Origin: Chloracidobacterium sp.
Lineage (GTDB): Bacteria; Acidobacteriota; Blastocatellia; Pyrinomonadales; Pyrinomonadaceae
Reading direction: 5' to 3'
DNA length: 64,000 bases
Assembly (NCBI GenBank): GCA_016711345.1
Contig: JADJTD010000001.1
Coordinates: forward strand, 310,001-374,000
A program made the translations under genes and the position numbers. The notes below the pieces were generated by a model, which had not been told where the DNA came from, searched no databases, and saw nothing but the letters and a program-made list of their open reading frames with translations. Shown in pieces: positions 44,113 through 52,653 of this stretch. Positions within the stretch are counted from its first letter, which is position 1, and every line of letters begins with the position of its first letter.

Positions 44113-46626
44113 ATGTATAGAAGTCAAAGGCCTGGAAAACGTGCAGCGGCGAGGCCCGCAATAGCAGCGGTCATCGGTATAACATATTTAACATTAATGG
44201 TTGCGGGAGCAAATGCGGCCCAAAATTCATTTATCGAATCGGTAAAAGATTTTTTTGGTGTTGGAAGCACAACAAAAGCAGTCCAAGTGAATCACGATTC
44301 GGACGCGGTAAAAAATACCGACACTGCCCAGCGCACGTTTGCTTCGACAACGTTCGTTATCAGTCAGGCGTACGGCGGAGGTGGCGGTTCCACCGGAACG
44401 TACCTTAACGACTATGTCGAGCTGAAGAATATTTCATCGAGTCCACAGTCGCTGGCAGGCCTGTCATTAATGTATGGCTCGGCAACGGGACAGTTTGCGA
44501 GTACCTCAACAAATGCATACGCCCTCACAGGCGGAACAGTTCAGCCCGGGCAATACTATCTTATCCAACTATCTAACCCTGGAACCGCCGGTGCTCCTCT
44601 GCCAGTTACAGCGGATGAGAGTTCGACGAATCTCAGCATGTCAGGAACAAACGGAAAGGTTGCTCTCGTGACCGCTGCTTTGTTGCCAAACACATGCGGA
44701 GGGTCGGCCACACCTTGTACGCTACCGAACGCCGCTATCATAGATCTTGTTGCATGGGGCACGGCAAATAACGCTGAAGGCGGAGCGGCTACGAATGCTG
44801 GAGCATCGCTAACATCGGTTCAGGGCAATGTAAGGAAGAACGGCGGCTGTCAGGACACGGACAACAACAATGCTGACTTCGAAATAATAACGGCACCGGT
44901 TCCGCGCAATACCACGACCACGACTTCCTGCAGCGGCGGCCCGACGCCCACGAACACAGCGACTTCAACCGGCTCTCCGTCGCCTACGAACACTGCAACT
45001 GCATCTTCGACCGCAACATTCACACCATCGGCAAGCCCAAGCCCTGTTCAGGGATCAACGCTTGTGATAAGCCAGTTTAACGGCGGCGGCGGCGGCGCAA
45101 CTGGAACATACTTGAATGATTACGTAGAACTAAAGAACGTTAGCACCACTGCCCGCTCGCTGAACGGATTATCTTTGTATTACGGCTCCGCGACAGGCAA
45201 TTTTGCAAGTACGGCTGGAAATGCATTCGCACTACCTGATGTCAGCCTAAATCCGGGGCAATATTATCTTGTCCAACTTGGGCCAGTAGGAACGGCTGGT
45301 GCTCCATTTCCAGTGACACCTGATGCGACGACAACCAATCTTACGATGTCGGGAACAAACGGCAAGGTAGCTCTCGTAACTGCCGGACTCGCACTAAACA
45401 CCTGCGGAGCAACGGCAACCCCGTGCGATGCTACACAACTTTCATTTATCGTCGATTGGGCGGCATATGGATCAGGCGGTAACGGTGCGACGGGCAACGG
45501 CGAAGGCGGAACATCCGTAAACAATGGTGCCGCACTCACTTCTACACAAGGCGGTGTAAGAAAGTTAAACGGCTGTCAGGACACGAACAACAACAATAAC
45601 GACTTCGATGTTGTAACGGATCCCGTGCCCAGGAATACGGGAACCGCAGCAGCACCTTGTGCAGGAGGCCCGACTCCGACATCAACATCGACCGTCGCTG
45701 TCTCGCCAACGCCCACTGCGACAAACACGCCGAACAATTCACCGACGGCTACTAACACTGCAACCGCTACGCCAACAGGTTCGCCTTCTGGCAGAGCGGC
45801 CTTTGACTATGACGGTGACCGCAAAACAGATATTTCGGTATTTCGTCCAGCGGATGGAGCTTGGTATATCCAGCAGTCGCAAGCTGGGCTTTATGGAACT
45901 TTGTTCGGCTTTGGAACGGACAAAATAGCTCCAGCTGATTATGACGGCGATGGCAAGACGGACATTGCTGTTTATCGGCCTTCGACGGGAATTTGGTATG
46001 TCTTCAACAGCAGCAATGGTGTGGTTGAGTATTATGTGTTTGGTCTTGCGGAGGACCTTCCAACTCCTGCCGATTACGATGGTGACGGCAAGTCGGATGT
46101 TTCTGTTTATCGGCCTTCGACGGGAACATGGTATCGACAGAACAGTTCGGATGGTTCTTACACAGGGATTCAGTTCGGCGCAACCGAAGACAAGCCAACC
46201 GTCGGAGATTTTGACGGCGACGGTAAATCGGATATTGCGGTCTTTAGGCCTTCGACAGGCGCGTGGTATCGGATAAACAGTTCGGATAGTTCGCTCTATG
46301 GTGAATTGTTCGGCTTTGGAACCGACATACTGGCTCCGGCCGATTACGACGGCGATCATAAGATGGACTTTGCAGTCTTTCGCCCATCAGACGGCATCTG
46401 GTATCTGAAGTACAGTTCAAATTCGGTCTATGACTACAAGGTGTTCGGGCTGGCTAACGACATACCGGCACCGGGTGATTTTGATGGCGACGGCAAGGCT
46501 GACATCAATGTCTTCCGACCATCAGACGGCACCTGGTATCGCCAAAACAGTTCGAACGGAGCGTTCATCGCATTCCAGTTCGGAGCCAGCGGCGATAAAC
46601 CGACGATGACCGCGTTTAGGTACTAA
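44113..46626 (+). CDS. Secreted protein with two lamin-tail domains and an FG-GAP propeller
   Basis: The 837-residue exported protein has a signal peptide ending GANAA at residue 36, then SFIESVKDFFG (39-49). Two lamin-tail (LTD) domains follow (about 77-273 and 315-515), each with G-x-Y-L-N-D-Y-V-E-L-K-N-x-S and a D-x-N-N-N-x-D-F ending. Thr/Pro/Ala/Asn linkers separate the domains. The C-terminus is six 45-residue FG-GAP/VCBS repeats (about 560-837; DYDGDGKTDIAVYRPSTGIW) ending AFRY. LTDs in bacteria occur in secreted nucleases and adhesins, but no nuclease domain is seen here. GAGGAG precedes the ATG at 44113; an upstream TTG is less likely. It is probably a surface or matrix protein related to the propeller protein at 12061. 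Confidence 0.9.
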   Translation: MYRSQRPGKRAAARPAIAAVIGITYLTLMVAGANAAQNSFIESVKDFFGVGSTTKAVQVNHDSDAVKNTDTAQRTFASTTFVISQAYGGGGGSTGTYLNDYVELKNISSSPQSLAGLSLMYGSATGQFASTSTNAYALTGGTVQPGQYYLIQLSNPGTAGAPLPVTADESSTNLSMSGTNGKVALVTAALLPNTCGGSATPCTLPNAAIIDLVAWGTANNAEGGAATNAGASLTSVQGNVRKNGGCQDTDNNNADFEIITAPVPRNTTTTTSCSGGPTPTNTATSTGSPSPTNTATASSTATFTPSASPSPVQGSTLVISQFNGGGGGATGTYLNDYVELKNVSTTARSLNGLSLYYGSATGNFASTAGNAFALPDVSLNPGQYYLVQLGPVGTAGAPFPVTPDATTTNLTMSGTNGKVALVTAGLALNTCGATATPCDATQLSFIVDWAAYGSGGNGATGNGEGGTSVNNGAALTSTQGGVRKLNGCQDTNNNNNDFDVVTDPVPRNTGTAAAPCAGGPTPTSTSTVAVSPTPTATNTPNNSPTATNTATATPTGSPSGRAAFDYDGDRKTDISVFRPADGAWYIQQSQAGLYGTLFGFGTDKIAPADYDGDGKTDIAVYRPSTGIWYVFNSSNGVVEYYVFGLAEDLPTPADYDGDGKSDVSVYRPSTGTWYRQNSSDGSYTGIQFGATEDKPTVGDFDGDGKSDIAVFRPSTGAWYRINSSDSSLYGELFGFGTDILAPADYDGDHKMDFAVFRPSDGIWYLKYSSNSVYDYKVFGLANDIPAPGDFDGDGKADINVFRPSDGTWYRQNSSNGAFIAFQFGASGDKPTMTAFRY

Positions 46627-46651
46627 ATACACCTGATTCTCAGTCTTACGT

Positions 46652-46694
46652 AAAAAAGCCGGTGAAGAGATCAAATCTTTTCACCGGCTTTTTA
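46652..46694. terminator. Bidirectional terminator between the FG-GAP gene and metH
   Basis: AAAAAAGCCGGTGAAGAG pairs with CTTTTCACCGGCTTTTTA around ATCAAAT. It has a U-tract on either strand and lies between two convergent stops. Confidence 0.9.
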
Positions 46695-46716
46695 ATCTAA
46701 AAATCTCATGCAAAAT

Positions 46717-49700
46717 CTATTCAATATTGAAATATTTTGCGTCCGCGTGATGAAGAATAATTGCCGAGGTCGATTGCTCTGGGTCAAGCATAAATTCATC
46801 CGTCAATTCAACACCAATGCGAGATGGATCTAGCAATTCAAAAAGCTTGGTCTGATCTTCAATATTTGGACACGCCGGATAGCCAAAACTATAACGTGAG
46901 CCCTGATAGCCTTGGTGAAACAACTTTGTCATTTCAGGGGCATCATTACCGGCGATGCCAAGTTCTTCACGAATGCGTTTGTGCCACATTTCTGCCAAGG
47001 CTTCAGCAGATTCGACCGACAGGCCGTGGAACAAAAGATAATCAGTGTAATTATCAGCTTTGAAAAGCTCTGCTGAGTGCTCGCTTGCCTTTCGGCCCAT
47101 TGTGACGAGATCAAATGCAACAACGTCTATTTTCCCTGATTCAACCGATGCAAAATAGTCTGCGAGGCAAAGATTCTTGCTTCCACGCTGTTCAATTGGT
47201 TGGCGCGGAAAGGTGAACCTTATTCGCTCTGTCCTTTCATCGTCCTCATAAATAATCAGATCGTTGCCGCTCGACTGACATGGAAAATATCCATAAACGA
47301 GTTTCGCCTCAAGCAGCTTTTCGCGTATAGCTTTGGCTTTAATCTCAGCAAATTTTGGATAAACTGTCTCGTCGAGGATGGCTTGATATTCTTCAATAGA
47401 CTTTCGCCCTTGCTTGTATTGCCACTGTCCTTTGAACAACGCGGTCTCATTTATAAAATCGAAAACCTTTGTCAGATCTTTGATCTCAACAACCTTCGAG
47501 CCGTAGAACGGAGTTTTTGGGATATGGATCGCGTTGGAAATGTCAGATCGGGTCGTGTGTGTCGTATCGCCCACCGAACGCGTCGAAACGCGGGCAGCTT
47601 CAACGCCGAGCTTGGCGTCCTCGCCTACAAGATCTTCGGTGTCGGTTACGGTTTGAATTTCTTCTGGGCGTGTTTCTATCTCAACGCCCGCAATTGCTGC
47701 TTTTGATTCCACACTCTCAACTCCGACCTCTCCACTCGTAAGTTCGTCCATCGCGTGTAGGCCATCAAACGCATCACGTGCGTAGAAAAGCTTGCCGTTA
47801 TAAAGCGGGATAAGATCGTTATCGACATAGCGCCGGTTGAGCGCCGCTCCGCCGAGAATGACCGGCACATTCATGCTGCGTTCATTCATCAGTTCGAGAT
47901 TGTCACGCATAATAAGAGTCGATTTAACCAGCAAGCCGCTCATTCCGATGGCATCGCATTTCGCTTCTTCTGCGGCCCGCAGAATGTCGTCGATCGGCTG
48001 CTTGATGCCAAGATTTACCACCTTGTAACCGTTGTTTGTGAGGATGATATCGACGAGATTCTTGCCGATGTCGTGAACGTCACCCTTCACGGTCGCAAGC
48101 ACGAGAACACCCTTGTTCGAGCCCTCGACCTTTTCCATAAAAGGTTCGAGGAACTTCACTGCGGCCTTCATCGACTCTGCCGACTGCAACACAAAAGGCA
48201 ACTGCATCTGTCCGCTGCCAAACAGGTCACCGACCGTTTTCATGCCGTCGAGCAAAATATCGTTGATGATCTCCAGAGGCGGATATTTTTTGAGGGCGAC
48301 CTTGAGCGAATCTTCCAGCCCGATGCGTTCGCCGTCGATGATGTGATGTTTCAGTTTCTCTTCGATCGGCAGATTTGAAATGTCCGGCTTGATCGACTGT
48401 GCCGATTTGCCCTCAAACATCGTCGAAAATTCACCGAGCGGATCGTATGTACAAATATCGCCGTCAAATTTTCGACGGTCATAGATCAGGTCACGGGCAG
48501 TATCGATCTCATGTTCGCTGAAACGCATCAGCGGCAATATTTTCGATGCGTTTACGATGGCCGAATTCATTCCCGCCTCAACACAATCGTGCAAAAACAC
48601 CGAGTTGAGAACAACGCGTGCTGCGGGATTCAGGCCGAATGAAATATTTGAAACGCCGAGAATAATATTGGCCTCGGGCAATTCTTCTTTGATCTGTTTA
48701 ATCGCATTTATCGTTTCGACCGCATTTTTACGGTCTTCCTCGATACCGGTCGAGATCGGCAGAGCGAGCGGGTCAAAGAAAATATCGTGTCCGGACAGGC
48801 CAAACTCGGTCGCGTGCTTATACGCACGCTGGGCTATCCTGATCTTGTCATCGAACGAGCGGGCCATGCCTTCCTCATCAATAAGGCCTATGACTACACT
48901 TGCACCGTATTCTTTTGCCAAAGTTAAAACTTTAAGAAATCGGGGTTCGCCATCTTCGTAGTTCGTCGAGTTTAAGATCGATTTGCCGCCCGCGTGTTCG
49001 AGGCCGGCTTCCATCTTTTCCCACTCGGTCGAGTCGAACATCAGCGGTATCTTGACCGCTGTCGCGAGCCTCGCTGCCAGCGAGTGCATATCGGCAACTC
49101 CGTCACGTCCGACGAAATCGACATTGACGTCAAGAATATGCGCTCCTTCTTTTTCCTGCGACTTGGCAAGATTGACGAGACCGTCCCAATCTTCCGCATC
49201 GAGCAGATCACGCATCTTCTTTGACCCGCTGGCGTTCACCCGCTCGCCAACGATTAAAAACGAAGCATCCTGTGTATAAGGCTGCTGAAAATAGATAGAC
49301 GAGGCCGATGGAGCAAGTTTTGCATTGCGCTGCTTCGGCGAAAGACTGCCTAAACGCTCAACCAGCAATTTGATATGTTCAGGTGTTGTACCGCAGCAAC
49401 CGCCGACTATGTTCGCTCCGAAATCCTTTGCAAAATGCTCGACTTGAGCTGCAAAACTCTCAGGCGACTCATCGTAATGCTGCTGGCCGTCCTTCACTTC
49501 TGGCAGACCGGCATTTGGCAAAATGCTGACCGGCAATGGTGAATTCTCGCACAACCAGCGGAAGCTGTCGGTCATGTGCTTCGGCCCGGTGCCGCAGTTC
49601 ATACCGATCACGTCAATCGGAAAAGGTTCGAGAGCGGTCAAAGCAGCACCGATCTCAGTACCGTTGAGCATCGTTCCAAAAACCTCGATCGTCACCTGAG

Positions 49701-50265
49701 CGATCACAGGAATTCGCGATTTTGTTTTCGCAAAATGCTCAAAGATCGCCGCCAACGCAGCTTTGGTCTGCAGCAGATCTTGACACGTCTCGACAATAAG
49801 AACGTCAGAACCACCATCGATGAGCCCGCGAACCTGTTCAACATAAGCATTCTTCAAATCGGGGTAGGTTATATGTCCAAGGGTCGGCAGCTTTGTGCCC
49901 GGACCGATAGAACCCGCTACAAAACGCGGGTGGTCGCGTGTCGAATAATCGTTTGTAAGTCTCTTGGCGAGTTCGGCGGCCTTTTTGTTGACATCGTATG
50001 TCTTGTCCGCGATGCCAAATTCTGTCAAGACGACCTCGCTACCGCCAAAGCTGTTCGTCTCGATCACATCGCAGCCGATATCGAGAAAGCTCGTATGAAC
50101 TTTCTCAACAACATCAGGCCTTGTATAAAGAAGATTCTCGGAGCAATTCTCAAAATTCGGTCCGCCCCAATCATCAATAGAGAGGTTCGCCACTTGCAAA
50201 GACACGCCCATCGCCCCGTCAAAAACGATGATCTTTTCTTCCAGTAAATTGAGAAACTTCTTCAT
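46717..50265 (-). CDS. metH: Cobalamin-dependent methionine synthase
   Basis: MetH moves a methyl group from methyltetrahydrofolate to homocysteine through cobalamin. The 1182-residue enzyme shows all modules. The homocysteine/zinc domain has zinc cysteines in GMNCGTG and GGCCGTTPEH. The folate (pterin) domain starts FLIVGERVNASG near residue 325. The B12 cap is around 630-720, and the B12-binding domain has DVHDIGKNLV with the Co-ligand His. The reactivation domain ends in LDPEQSTSAIILHHADAKYF. The length is close to the usual ~1200. The ATG follows directly after the stop of the lipoprotein gene (TAAATG), so they form one transcript. No cobalamin riboswitch is seen nearby. Confidence 0.97.
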   Translation of the reverse strand: MKKFLNLLEEKIIVFDGAMGVSLQVANLSIDDWGGPNFENCSENLLYTRPDVVEKVHTSFLDIGCDVIETNSFGGSEVVLTEFGIADKTYDVNKKAAELAKRLTNDYSTRDHPRFVAGSIGPGTKLPTLGHITYPDLKNAYVEQVRGLIDGGSDVLIVETCQDLLQTKAALAAIFEHFAKTKSRIPVIAQVTIEVFGTMLNGTEIGAALTALEPFPIDVIGMNCGTGPKHMTDSFRWLCENSPLPVSILPNAGLPEVKDGQQHYDESPESFAAQVEHFAKDFGANIVGGCCGTTPEHIKLLVERLGSLSPKQRNAKLAPSASSIYFQQPYTQDASFLIVGERVNASGSKKMRDLLDAEDWDGLVNLAKSQEKEGAHILDVNVDFVGRDGVADMHSLAARLATAVKIPLMFDSTEWEKMEAGLEHAGGKSILNSTNYEDGEPRFLKVLTLAKEYGASVVIGLIDEEGMARSFDDKIRIAQRAYKHATEFGLSGHDIFFDPLALPISTGIEEDRKNAVETINAIKQIKEELPEANIILGVSNISFGLNPAARVVLNSVFLHDCVEAGMNSAIVNASKILPLMRFSEHEIDTARDLIYDRRKFDGDICTYDPLGEFSTMFEGKSAQSIKPDISNLPIEEKLKHHIIDGERIGLEDSLKVALKKYPPLEIINDILLDGMKTVGDLFGSGQMQLPFVLQSAESMKAAVKFLEPFMEKVEGSNKGVLVLATVKGDVHDIGKNLVDIILTNNGYKVVNLGIKQPIDDILRAAEEAKCDAIGMSGLLVKSTLIMRDNLELMNERSMNVPVILGGAALNRRYVDNDLIPLYNGKLFYARDAFDGLHAMDELTSGEVGVESVESKAAIAGVEIETRPEEIQTVTDTEDLVGEDAKLGVEAARVSTRSVGDTTHTTRSDISNAIHIPKTPFYGSKVVEIKDLTKVFDFINETALFKGQWQYKQGRKSIEEYQAILDETVYPKFAEIKAKAIREKLLEAKLVYGYFPCQSSGNDLIIYEDDERTERIRFTFPRQPIEQRGSKNLCLADYFASVESGKIDVVAFDLVTMGRKASEHSAELFKADNYTDYLLFHGLSVESAEALAEMWHKRIREELGIAGNDAPEMTKLFHQGYQGSRYSFGYPACPNIEDQTKLFELLDPSRIGVELTDEFMLDPEQSTSAIILHHADAKYFNIE

Positions 50266-50784
50266 TTAATCTTCGTAGTCCAGAAATAAATACCATTGAC
50301 CTTCAATATGCCTATGTGCGGCAAAAGATTGGCCATCCGGCGACCAATATTTATCAAGATCATCTACTAAAAGTGTGGGTTGCTTCACGGTATAAACATA
50401 TCCCTTCGATGAACCAGTTACAGAAAGACCTTTGGTCGAAGCATAAAAATAAACCGACTCTTTCTCACAATAACCTTCAATTCCCGCCGACAGTCCGAGG
50501 ATAAGAAATCGTCGGCGGTAATCCAAATGTCGAATAGTCGACATCTCTACTTCTTTACCGTCCCAACTTTCACACTTTTCGAAAAAATTTGCCGGTCGTA
50601 TGAAGTCACTGACACGCCCGACGCTTCGATCTTCTTTGAACATCTGCAAAAGATCCTCAAACTCGCTCCGATGCTCTCTAAAGTTCTCAATTAAGGATTC
50701 ATCTGTAGGATGCGGTCTATTTATTAAGGAACAGGCCCCACATACGAACAGAAAAAACCCGATTAATGCGAATGATCGATTCAT
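50266..50784 (-). CDS. Small lipoprotein upstream of metH
   Basis: The 172-residue protein has a lipoprotein signal peptide (MNRSFALIGFFLFVCGAC, lipobox at CGAC). The mature part opens acidic (ESLIENFREHRSEFEDLLQM), has a middle FFEKCESWDGKEVE and ends in aromatic, beta-rich motifs (KYWSPDGQSFAAHRHIEG, YLFLDYED). No family is recognised. The earlier in-frame start at 50817 lacks a plausible signal sequence. The stop codon touches the metH start, so translation may be coupled. A link to methionine or cobalamin uptake is not evident from sequence. Confidence 0.7.
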   Translation of the reverse strand: MNRSFALIGFFLFVCGACSLINRPHPTDESLIENFREHRSEFEDLLQMFKEDRSVGRVSDFIRPANFFEKCESWDGKEVEMSTIRHLDYRRRFLILGLSAGIEGYCEKESVYFYASTKGLSVTGSSKGYVYTVKQPTLLVDDLDKYWSPDGQSFAAHRHIEGQWYLFLDYED

Positions 50785-50949
50785 CCTAATTAAAAAAACT
50801 CTGTGCCAAACGAGCACAGAGTTTATAAAAACTTTAAGAGTTGACTCTTTGCTGTTTAGCGGTTTATTTTACGTGGCCGCAAGTTGCAATAACTCACCAC
50901 TTAACAGTTTAGAGTTTAGAGAGTTCAGAGTCTTGAGTCAAGCACCGAA

Positions 50950-52635
50950 TCATTTCGCGGCTTCCGACTCTACGTAAAAATTGCGATTGATGACAACGCT
51001 CGTGATTTCTTCTGGAAACGTCATCGACTGCGTAGTCTCGGCTGGAATTACCGCAACTTCTTTACCATTTACGGCCAATCGGAGAGGCATTGCAAAACCC
51101 GAAACAACGCGGTCGTATTGGAACGACAGTTTGTTGCCTTCTATTTTATATCTGAGCAGCGGTACCTTCGTTGTTCTCAGGTATTGGTCAAAAACCTTGC
51201 TTAGGTCAATGCCAGCCTTTTGGGTAATATACGATTCGACCTGCTGTGTTGTGACAGTCTTGTGCCAGAATTCCGCGTTCAGGCCGCGTAATATTCCACG
51301 CCACTTTTCGTCGTCATTTATTACGTTGCGGATCGTGTGCAAAATATTACCGCCCTTGTAATACATATCTCCGGAGCCTTCGCGGTTTGCTCCGTAAGTG
51401 CCGATTATCGGCAGATCGTTTTGGATGTTCTTACGCGTACCGATCACATAATCTTCGGCGTCTTTTTTACCGAAATGATATTCGACAAAAAGATTCTCCG
51501 AATAATTTGTAAACCCTTCGTGGATCCACATATCGGCCGCATCCTTCATCGAGATATTGTTGCCAAACCACTCATGGCCCGATTCGTGAACAATAATAAA
51601 ATCGAATTTGAATCCTATGCCCGTGCCGCTGACATCACGGTCGAGGTAACCGTTTCGAAACCAGTTGCCGTATGTGACCGAGCTTTGATGCTCCATACCA
51701 GGATATGCGACGGCGACAAGTTTATAACCATCCCCATAAAACGGATATTTGCCGAACCAATGCTCGAATGCCTTCAACATCCGCGGAACTTCTTTGAACT
51801 GTCTCACGGCTGCTTCCTTTTGATGAGCCAGCACCCAGTAACTTAAATCGAGAGGCCCACCGAGTCCATCATATTTTTCCGACCAATTGACATAGTTGCC
51901 GATGTTGACGTTCACGCCGTAGTTATTGATCGGATTTACGACTTGCCAGCGAAAGGTCTTTGTTTTGTTAAAGGTATTGCTATCTATTCCCTTCAACTGC
52001 CCGTTTGATACGGCAACAAGATTCTCGGGAACTGTGACATTGATGCTCATTCCGCGATCAGGCTCGTCGTAGCCAATGTCTTTGTTCGGCCACCAAATGC
52101 TTGCCCCGATTCCCTGGCATGTTGTCATAATGAACCAATTGCCAAGGTCGTCGCGTTTCCACGTTATGCCGCCACTCCAAGGCGGATTTCTGCTTTCGAC
52201 CGGCATGCCTTCGTAAAAGATCTCTAACTTGTCCTCAATGCCAGCCTGTAATTCTCTATCAAAGGTCACCCAGTAAACATTTCCTTCGCGATCGAACTTT
52301 GGCTTGTCGCTGCCGTGCAATATCGCAGTAATCTTGAGCGGTTGCTGAAGATCTATCTGCATCTTGCTCCCGGCCTTGAGAGTTTTGAATGTAATCGCAT
52401 TCGACCCTTTTATCGTTCTTGTCTGAGGCATAAACTGAACGGAAAGATCGTAATGCAAAACATCCCACCATTCGCGTTCGGGTGTTATTGAACCGCGCAG
52501 CATTTCTTGACGGGTTACTGGCGCGGTCTTCGTCTCAATATGAGTGGCCTGCGCAAAGATCTGGTTCGCTATGGTCAGAACCAAAAATACTGCAAAGGAC
52601 AGGATCAGTTTCATTTTCAAATAAACATGTCTCAT
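50950..52635 (-). CDS. Secreted M1-family-like metallopeptidase (smaller)
   Basis: This 561-residue exported protein has a signal peptide (VYLKMKLILSFAVFLVLTIA, cleavage near IFAQ). The gluzincin motif HESGHEWFGN lies near residue 345, and the downstream zinc glutamate is in HEGFTNYSENLF. The usual GAMEN exopeptidase motif reads GMEHQ here, so substrate recognition at the N-terminus may differ from classic aminopeptidases. The N-terminal beta domain (DVLHYDLSVQFMP) is M1-like. It lies 18 bases behind the larger M1 gene on the same strand and is probably co-transcribed. The start at 52635 is uncertain; 52614 is an alternative. Confidence 0.88.
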   Translation of the reverse strand: MRHVYLKMKLILSFAVFLVLTIANQIFAQATHIETKTAPVTRQEMLRGSITPEREWWDVLHYDLSVQFMPQTRTIKGSNAITFKTLKAGSKMQIDLQQPLKITAILHGSDKPKFDREGNVYWVTFDRELQAGIEDKLEIFYEGMPVESRNPPWSGGITWKRDDLGNWFIMTTCQGIGASIWWPNKDIGYDEPDRGMSINVTVPENLVAVSNGQLKGIDSNTFNKTKTFRWQVVNPINNYGVNVNIGNYVNWSEKYDGLGGPLDLSYWVLAHQKEAAVRQFKEVPRMLKAFEHWFGKYPFYGDGYKLVAVAYPGMEHQSSVTYGNWFRNGYLDRDVSGTGIGFKFDFIIVHESGHEWFGNNISMKDAADMWIHEGFTNYSENLFVEYHFGKKDAEDYVIGTRKNIQNDLPIIGTYGANREGSGDMYYKGGNILHTIRNVINDDEKWRGILRGLNAEFWHKTVTTQQVESYITQKAGIDLSKVFDQYLRTTKVPLLRYKIEGNKLSFQYDRVVSGFAMPLRLAVNGKEVAVIPAETTQSMTFPEEITSVVINRNFYVESEAAK

Positions 52636-52653
52636 AAATTCGGGCAATATTTT